Part shown: positions 6,077-10,816 of the stretch, piece after piece | How the letters are laid out: each line of letters begins with the position of its first letter | Position numbering within the stretch: the first letter of the stretch is position 1 | From: Rhodoferax sp. | GTDB taxonomy: Bacteria > Pseudomonadota > Gammaproteobacteria > Burkholderiales > Burkholderiaceae_C | DNA length: 10,816 bases | Assembly (NCBI GenBank): GCA_030833685.1 | Contig: JAURGS010000066.1 | Coordinates: forward strand, 1 to 10,816 | Direction of reading: 5' to 3' | Translations under genes and position numbers: made by a program | Notes under the pieces: generated by a model | What the model saw: only the letters and a program-made list of their open reading frames with translations | Database searches by the model: none | What the model was told of the DNA's origin: nothing

Positions 6077-7441
6077 ATGGCCTGGTTGAAGCTGGACCCC
6101 ATCACCCGACGACGCTGGCAGCGCTTTACGCGCATCAAGCGCGGCTACTACTCGCTGTGGATCCTGCTGATTGCGATGGCGCTGGCGGTGTTGGCGCCTT
6201 TTCTCGCAGAGAGCCGCGCGCTGCTGGTGTGGCACCAGGGTCAGATCTACTTTCCCACCTTTCAATACCTGGACATGAAGACCTTCGGCCAGGCGCCACC
6301 AAGCGCCTGGGACACGGGCGATATTGAGACCGAGTACTTTCGCTTACAGCGGGAGTGGCAAACCGAAAAAACACTGTACGCGCAAGCACTCCACAGTGGG
6401 CCACAGGACGCGGCAGCGCGCGCTGCGCTGGCTAAGCGCTACCCTAACCGCGACAACTTTGTGGTGATGCCGCTCATTCCATGGAACCCCTACCAGAATG
6501 ATTTTTGGTCCAACGAAATCCTGCATGAAATCCAAAGTGAACTCGACGCAGGCCGCACTGATGGCGCCTATCGCATCGCCTTGCGTGATGGCCTGGATGA
6601 ACTGGCAAGCAAGATTCGGGATGGCAGCCTGGCCACGCTGCTCAAGGACCCCGCCAAGGCCGCCAACGGCAAGCTAAGCAGTCTGGCCCAGTCGGGTGCG
6701 GTGCCATCACTCCAAGGGCTTGGCGGTCTGCCACCCAGCCCAATCCACTGGGGACGAAAACATTACCTCGGTACCGATTCGCAGGGACGCGACGTGGCCT
6801 CGCGTCTTTTGTATGGGTTTCGGATTTCGATATTTTTCGCGCTTTTCTTGGTGATCTCCGGCCAAATAATTGGCACCGCCATCGGCAGCCTACAGGGCTA
6901 TCTGGGAGGTCGCTTTGACATCCTGAGTCAACGGCTCATCGAAATCCTGATCGCCATTCCCTTTCTTTACGTGGTGATTGTGGTGGCGGCCTTGTTTCAA
7001 CCCGGCTTTTGGATGTTGCTGGGCATTCTGGCCTTGTTTCAGTGGATCGGCATCACCTTTTTCATGCGCACCGAGATGTACCGAGAAAAAACCCGTGAGT
7101 ACTGCCTGGCGGCCCGGTCGTACGGCGCCTCGCACCTGCGCATTGTGTTTCGCCATTTATTGCCCAATTGCCTCACGCCCTTGGTAACCTTCACGCCCTT
7201 TGCTGTGGTGGGCGCCATCTTTACCCTCACGGGGCTGGACTACCTGGGCTACGGCTTGCCCGCACCCACTCCGAGCTGGGGCGAACTCATCGGGCAGGCA
7301 TTGCAGGCCGAAAACCGCGACAAACTTTGGCTCACCCTGGCCCCATTCACGGTGCTGACGATCACCCTGGTGCTGGTTGTTTTTATTGGTGAGTCTGTGC
7401 GCGAAGCCTTTGACCCCAAGCAATATGCCCGCTACGAATAA
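6077..7441 (+). CDS. yejE: Peptide ABC transporter permease, YejE-like, with enlarged periplasmic segment
   Basis: This is the second permease, 454 residues, against about 340 for E. coli YejE. The N-terminus (TRRRWQRF, RRGYYSLWI-like) and first membrane helix (about 26-46) match YejE, as do the YFP motif (58-60) and 'IPWNPYQNDF' (about 134-143). From 'HYLGTDSQGRDVASRLLYG' (about 229 on) the protein is a normal DppC/OppC-type permease, with membrane segments to the C-terminus and a coupling loop at about 341-365 ('AARSYGASHLRIVFRHLLPN'). The C-terminal 'FIGESVREAFDPKQ' is also YejE-like. The extra length lies between the first helix and the LGTD motif, in two stretches (about 70-128 and 144-228) rich in charged, probably helical sequence. 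The start ATG follows yejB by three bases, and the end overlaps the binding-protein gene by 17 bases. Confidence 0.9.
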   Translation: MAWLKLDPITRRRWQRFTRIKRGYYSLWILLIAMALAVLAPFLAESRALLVWHQGQIYFPTFQYLDMKTFGQAPPSAWDTGDIETEYFRLQREWQTEKTLYAQALHSGPQDAAARAALAKRYPNRDNFVVMPLIPWNPYQNDFWSNEILHEIQSELDAGRTDGAYRIALRDGLDELASKIRDGSLATLLKDPAKAANGKLSSLAQSGAVPSLQGLGGLPPSPIHWGRKHYLGTDSQGRDVASRLLYGFRISIFFALFLVISGQIIGTAIGSLQGYLGGRFDILSQRLIEILIAIPFLYVVIVVAALFQPGFWMLLGILALFQWIGITFFMRTEMYREKTREYCLAARSYGASHLRIVFRHLLPNCLTPLVTFTPFAVVGAIFTLTGLDYLGYGLPAPTPSWGELIGQALQAENRDKLWLTLAPFTVLTITLVLVVFIGESVREAFDPKQYARYE

Positions 7442-9398
7442 GCGTACGCATTGGTCGATCCGCTTGGCGCTTGCGGCCGTGCTAAGCGCCGCGCTTGCCA
7501 ACACCACCGCTTGGGCGCAAACCGTAGCCACGGCACCTGCGAGCGCAGCAGCATCTTCGGCCGGTACACCTATCAGCCTGCCACCCGACATTCAATGGGA
7601 AACCAATAACGACGACCCGCCCATCGGCTCCAGCCAGGCCATTCGTGGTGGCACTTTTCGTGATGCTATCGGCGCCTACCCACTGACCTTTCGCCTGATG
7701 GGACCCAACGCCAACGATGGCTTTGCCGGCTGGAACCGCTTATTCACCATGGCCTTCACCCTGGTTCAGCGCCATCCGGTGAGCGACCGTTTCATCCCCA
7801 TGATGGCAACACACTGGTCGATTCAGAAAGACCAGAAGACGATTTATTTCAAGCTGGACCCCGATGCACGTTTTAGCGACGGGCAAGCGATCACGGCGAA
7901 GGACTATGTCTTTACCTGGAACATGTTTCGCTCACCCCACATCGTCGATCCGTTTTACAACAACTACGCCAAGCGGTATTTCGAATCGGTTGATCGCATT
8001 GATGACCACACCTTGCGGGTTGTCGGCACGCGCCCGAGCTGGCGGCCTTTGTCCGACTACGCCGGACTGTGGCCCACGCCCTCGCACACCACCGTGCTGG
8101 ACGCCGGCTGGGTTAAGCGCACCACCAACGAGGTGCAGATCGCACCGGGCCCCTATGTGGTGCGCGAGACAGTCCGTGGCGAGTCAGTCACCTTTGAGCG
8201 TATTTCCAATTGGTGGGGCAACAACAAGCGCTACTTCAAAGGGCTGTTCAACTTTGACCGCATTCACCTTCGTGTCATACCCCGCGACCGGGTGCTGGAC
8301 TACCTGCGCCGAGGTGAGCTTGATCTGATGCAAGTGGGCAGCGCCAAGAGCTGGAACGAGGACTTCACTTTCCCCGCAGTGCAAAACGGCTGGCTGCGCC
8401 GAGCACGGGTCATGGTGGACTGGCCCAGCGGCGTATCGGGTCTGCACATGAACCTGCAAGCACCCGTCTTTACGGACAAGCGGGTACGTCAGGCCATGCA
8501 GCACCTGTTCAATTTCGAGCGTCTGAACCGCAACCTGATGTTTGGTGAGTACTTTCGCTTGGTCTCGTTTTTTGAAGGCAGTGACTACGCCAACCCCAAG
8601 CTGCAGTCTTATGAGTTCAACCCCGCCAAAGCGCGCGAATTGCTGGCACAAGCCGGCTACCGCCGACCCCAGGAATTGGCAGCCCCGTCAATAGGCGCAA
8701 AAGTCTGGCAGGTACTAACCGGGCTTTTGTTCACACGATCGGATACCGACGATGTCCTGGTTAACGAACGCGGGCAAAAACTCAGCTTCACACTGACTTA
8801 CGGCAGCAAAAGCCTGGAGCGCCATCTGACAGTTATCCAGCAAGACTTTCGCCGCGCTGGGGTTGACATGCGGCTGCAACTGCTTGAGCCGGGGACCGCG
8901 TTTGAGCGTGGCCTGGAGCGCAAATACGAAATGACCATGACCGGGCGCACCACAGGCTTTTACCCCAGCCCCCGTCAATACATTGGCCTGGAGTTCAAGA
9001 ACGCCAAGAACAACAACAATATCTGGGGATTTGGCAGTGAAGAGGTGGACCAGCTAATCACCACCTACGAGACCGACATGGCCCTGCAGGCACGCCAGTT
9101 GGCCATGCACAAAATCGACGCCATCGTTCACGATGAGGCCTTTTACATTCCGTTCTGGAGCGCGCCCTATATTCGAATTGCCCACTGGGATTACTTGCGT
9201 TTTCCCGAGTTCTACTTGCCCCGGCGCACCGAACAGCTCACCGACTACCTGGTCTACTGGATCGACCCCAAGCGCCAGGCTGAACTCAAGCAAGCCATGC
9301 AAGACAACAAGCCCTTCGCCCTGGACCCGCAGCTGGACAAAGACTTCTACAACACGCGTGGCAAATCAGCTGCCCCGCCGCCAGCTGCCAAACCTTAA
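7425..9398 (+). CDS. yejA: Periplasmic peptide-binding protein, YejA-like (SBP family 5)
   Basis: This 657-residue extracytoplasmic binding protein should capture peptides or peptide-like compounds and deliver them to the two permeases. It has a clear signal peptide: basic start, hydrophobic core (about 12-25) and cleavage after AWA (residue 31). No lipobox Cys is present, so it should be soluble in the periplasm. An Ala/Ser-rich linker (33-48) precedes the family 5 domain. Domain marks include GGTFRDAIGAYP (75 on), 'MATHWSIQKDQKTIYFKLDP', 'ARFSDGQAITAKDYVFTWN' (about 145-165) and 'DKRVRQAMQHLFNFERLN'. The C-terminal tail is Pro/Ala-rich. 'FNFERLNRNLM' and 'SYEFNPAKARELLAQAGY' favour the YejA group over DppA/OppA. 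Start ATG 7425 is chosen over the earlier in-frame TTG (7377) because it gives a proper signal peptide; it overlaps yejE by 17 bases, and the next gene begins six bases after its stop. Confidence 0.9.
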   Translation: MPATNKRTHWSIRLALAAVLSAALANTTAWAQTVATAPASAAASSAGTPISLPPDIQWETNNDDPPIGSSQAIRGGTFRDAIGAYPLTFRLMGPNANDGFAGWNRLFTMAFTLVQRHPVSDRFIPMMATHWSIQKDQKTIYFKLDPDARFSDGQAITAKDYVFTWNMFRSPHIVDPFYNNYAKRYFESVDRIDDHTLRVVGTRPSWRPLSDYAGLWPTPSHTTVLDAGWVKRTTNEVQIAPGPYVVRETVRGESVTFERISNWWGNNKRYFKGLFNFDRIHLRVIPRDRVLDYLRRGELDLMQVGSAKSWNEDFTFPAVQNGWLRRARVMVDWPSGVSGLHMNLQAPVFTDKRVRQAMQHLFNFERLNRNLMFGEYFRLVSFFEGSDYANPKLQSYEFNPAKARELLAQAGYRRPQELAAPSIGAKVWQVLTGLLFTRSDTDDVLVNERGQKLSFTLTYGSKSLERHLTVIQQDFRRAGVDMRLQLLEPGTAFERGLERKYEMTMTGRTTGFYPSPRQYIGLEFKNAKNNNNIWGFGSEEVDQLITTYETDMALQARQLAMHKIDAIVHDEAFYIPFWSAPYIRIAHWDYLRFPEFYLPRRTEQLTDYLVYWIDPKRQAELKQAMQDNKPFALDPQLDKDFYNTRGKSAAPPPAAKP

Positions 9399-9404
9399 GC
9401 GACC

Positions 9405-10409
9405 ATGACCACACCCTTGCTTCAGGTTCAACAATTGCAAGTCGGCTTTGATACCGAGTCAGGCCTGCTGCGCGCCGTCGATGGTGTGAGCTTTGAGTTG
9501 GCACAGGCGCAGACGCTTGGCGTGGTGGGCGAATCGGGCTGTGGCAAGAGCGTGACCGCCTCTTCCATCATGCGGCTTGTGCCCAGCCCACCTGGGCGAA
9601 TTTTGGGTGGGAAGATTCTTTTGCAGGGTCAGGATATTTTGCAAATGCCCGCCGAGGCATTGCCGCAGCTGCGCGGGCGTGAAGTGGCCATGATCTTCCA
9701 GGATCCCATGACTTCGCTTAACCCGGTCTTCACCATCGAGCGCCAGATGTCGGAGGTGCTGACCATGCGCTTCGCGCTTGACCGATCGGCGGCGCGCGAG
9801 CGTGCGGCCCAAATGCTGCAAACCGTGGGCATCGCCGATGCCCAGTCCAGGTTGGATGTTTACCCACACGAATTGTCTGGCGGCATGAAACAGCGCGTCA
9901 TGATCGCCATGGCCTTGATGTGTGAGCCCAAAGTGCTGATTGCCGACGAGCCAACCACCGCCCTGGATGTGACGGTACAGGCGCAAATTCTTCACCTCAT
10001 GCGTGAACTCCAGCAGCGCATGCGAACCGCCTTGCTGTTCATCACGCACGACATGGGTGTGATCGCCGATATGTGCGACTCGGTTGTTGTGATGTACGCC
10101 GGCAAGGTCGTCGAGCGGCGCAGCACTGTGGCACTTTTTGAAGCGCCGCGCCACCCCTACTCCCGCGGCCTTCTCAACAGCATGCCGCGAAAAGGTGTTG
10201 GTCACAAAGCCCGGCTGCCCACTATCGAGGGCACCGTTCCTTCGCTGATGCACATGCAAGCCGGATGCCGTTTTGCAGACCGATGCGTGCACTGCCTGAG
10301 CCTCGATGCACAGTCACAGTCGCGGTGCAAACGCGAAGACCCTGCACTTGTGCCGGATGAGGACGGCTGGGTCGCCTGCCATTTCCCATTAAAGGTGTCA
10401 GCGGCATGA
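9405..10409 (+). CDS. Peptide ABC transporter ATPase, DppD/OppD-like
   Basis: This 334-residue cytoplasmic ATPase powers the peptide importer. All nucleotide-binding motifs are intact: Walker A GESGCGKS (42-49), Q-loop IFQDPMTSLNP (about 96-106), signature LSGGMKQR (157-164), Walker B VLIADEPTTALD (177-188) and the switch histidine in FITHDMG (about 215). The C-terminal region has the oligopeptide-transporter extension 'HPYSRGLL...LPTIEGTVPSL' and a Cys cluster at 288, 294, 297, 308 and 325. In some DppD-type proteins such cysteines hold an iron-sulfur cluster; whether they do here is unknown. In E. coli the Yej system uses one fused double ATPase (YejF, about 529 residues). Here this half ends with its own stop, whose TGA overlaps the ATG of the second ATPase. 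Confidence 0.94.
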   Translation: MTTPLLQVQQLQVGFDTESGLLRAVDGVSFELAQAQTLGVVGESGCGKSVTASSIMRLVPSPPGRILGGKILLQGQDILQMPAEALPQLRGREVAMIFQDPMTSLNPVFTIERQMSEVLTMRFALDRSAARERAAQMLQTVGIADAQSRLDVYPHELSGGMKQRVMIAMALMCEPKVLIADEPTTALDVTVQAQILHLMRELQQRMRTALLFITHDMGVIADMCDSVVVMYAGKVVERRSTVALFEAPRHPYSRGLLNSMPRKGVGHKARLPTIEGTVPSLMHMQAGCRFADRCVHCLSLDAQSQSRCKREDPALVPDEDGWVACHFPLKVSAA

Positions 10410-10816
10410 CCCGCCAGCCCGAGTCTGTTTTGCTGCAGGTGGCCAATCTGCACAAGCATTACCCCATCAAAGGCGGCGTGCTGGGACGACGCGTGGGCCA
10501 CATACAGGCTGTGGCAGGCGTGAGTTTCTCGGTGCGCAAAGGCCAGACCCTCGGTTTGGTGGGTGAGTCCGGCTGCGGCAAGTCCACCTTGGGACGAACC
10601 CTGATGCGTCTGGAAGAACCCACCCGCGGTCAGGTTCTCTTTGAAGGCCAGGATCTCGCCGGCGCCAAAGGTGCAGCTCTGATGCGCTTGCGTCGCGATA
10701 TTCAGATGATTTTCCAGGACCCCTACTCTTCGCTCAACCCCCGCATGACGGTGGGCGAGATCGTTCGCGAACCGCTGTTGGTGCACGGCCTGGGCAATAA
10801 AACCGAGCAGTTGGAG
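10406..10816 (+). CDS. Peptide ABC transporter ATPase, DppF/OppF-like (partial, runs off right edge)
   Basis: The first 137 codons of a second ATPase are present and the frame is open at the window end. It opens with the OppF/DppF-type N-terminus, LLQVANLHKHYPIKGG followed by 'VGHIQAVAGVSFSVRKG'. It has Walker A GESGCGKS (53-60) and the Q-loop IFQDPYSSLNPRMTVGEIV (about 102-120), where the Tyr-Ser-Ser form is usual in the F subunit. The start ATG (10406-10408) overlaps the TGA of the previous gene (ATGA), indicating translational coupling. It should pair with the preceding ATPase as a heterodimer. The signature motif, Walker B and C-terminus lie outside the window. Confidence 0.93.
   Translation, partial: MTRQPESVLLQVANLHKHYPIKGGVLGRRVGHIQAVAGVSFSVRKGQTLGLVGESGCGKSTLGRTLMRLEEPTRGQVLFEGQDLAGAKGAALMRLRRDIQMIFQDPYSSLNPRMTVGEIVREPLLVHGLGNKTEQLE

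Noticed and set aside
5702..6265. Open frame of 187 codons on the minus strand spanning the yejB-yejE junction
   Set aside because: It is antisense to two conserved permeases and gives a His/Gln-rich product without features.
7377..7424. Upstream TTG start for the YejA-like binding protein
   Set aside because: It would add 16 residues inside yejE and bury the signal peptide behind an extra hydrophobic stretch. The ATG at 7425 gives a standard signal peptide.
9459..10292. Open frame of 277 codons on the minus strand, antisense to the DppD-like ATPase
   Set aside because: It is fully covered by a gene with intact Walker, signature and switch motifs. The antisense product is rich in His, Gln and Gly with no domain, as expected for the complement of GC-rich coding sequence.
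4025..10409. Dedicated microcin C or siderophore uptake cluster combining TonB with the Yej transporter
   Set aside because: YejABEF imports microcin C in E. coli, but no outer-membrane receptor, exbBD, biosynthesis or immunity gene is visible, and a 93-base gap separates tonB from the operon. Adjacency alone does not support a joint system.

Overview
The window looks like a chromosomal segment of a Gram-negative betaproteobacterium, most likely Burkholderiales and perhaps Comamonadaceae. That placement is inferred from the protein flavour (a proteobacterial GshA, a Pro/Ala-rich TonB with a paired-Cys C-terminal domain, a Yej-type peptide ABC transporter) and from GC-rich, G/C-ending codons. 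No rRNA, tRNA, insertion sequence, integrase or CRISPR array was seen.

Layout. (1) About 1-700, minus strand: an AT-richer stretch with the 5' part of a secreted c-type cytochrome that runs off the left edge, preceded by a possible small hypothetical gene. (2) 640-745: a dense cluster of short palindromes and a REP-like repeat, lying at the composition change. (3) 741-2219, minus: amn, AMP nucleosidase. (4) 2220-2385: a divergent intergenic region serving amn and gshA. (5) 2386-3954, plus: gshA, glutamate-cysteine ligase, followed 13 nt later by a tonB-like gene (3968-4933). (6) 5027 to the right edge, plus: a tightly packed peptide-transporter operon with two permeases (YejB- and YejE-like), a periplasmic binding protein (YejA-like) and two separate ATPases (OppD/DppD- and OppF/DppF-like). 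The last ATPase is cut by the window end.

How the genes work together. Gene spacings of +3, -17, +6 and -4 nt show that the transporter is one transcription unit. It should import oligopeptides or peptide-like compounds across the inner membrane, with the binding protein capturing substrate, two permeases forming the channel and two ATPases driving it. TonB energises outer-membrane receptors. No exbB, exbD or receptor gene is present here, so its partners are elsewhere. GshA makes gamma-glutamylcysteine for glutathione, and Amn cleaves AMP to adenine and ribose 5-phosphate. These last two are housekeeping enzymes.

Most of the window is ordinary and well assignable. I found no convincing new multi-gene system. 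The points most worth a second look are two expansions in the periplasmic segment of the YejE-like permease, unfused ATPases in a Yej-type operon, and the cytochrome/Ig-like fusion with its palindrome-rich, AT-rich surroundings at the left edge.
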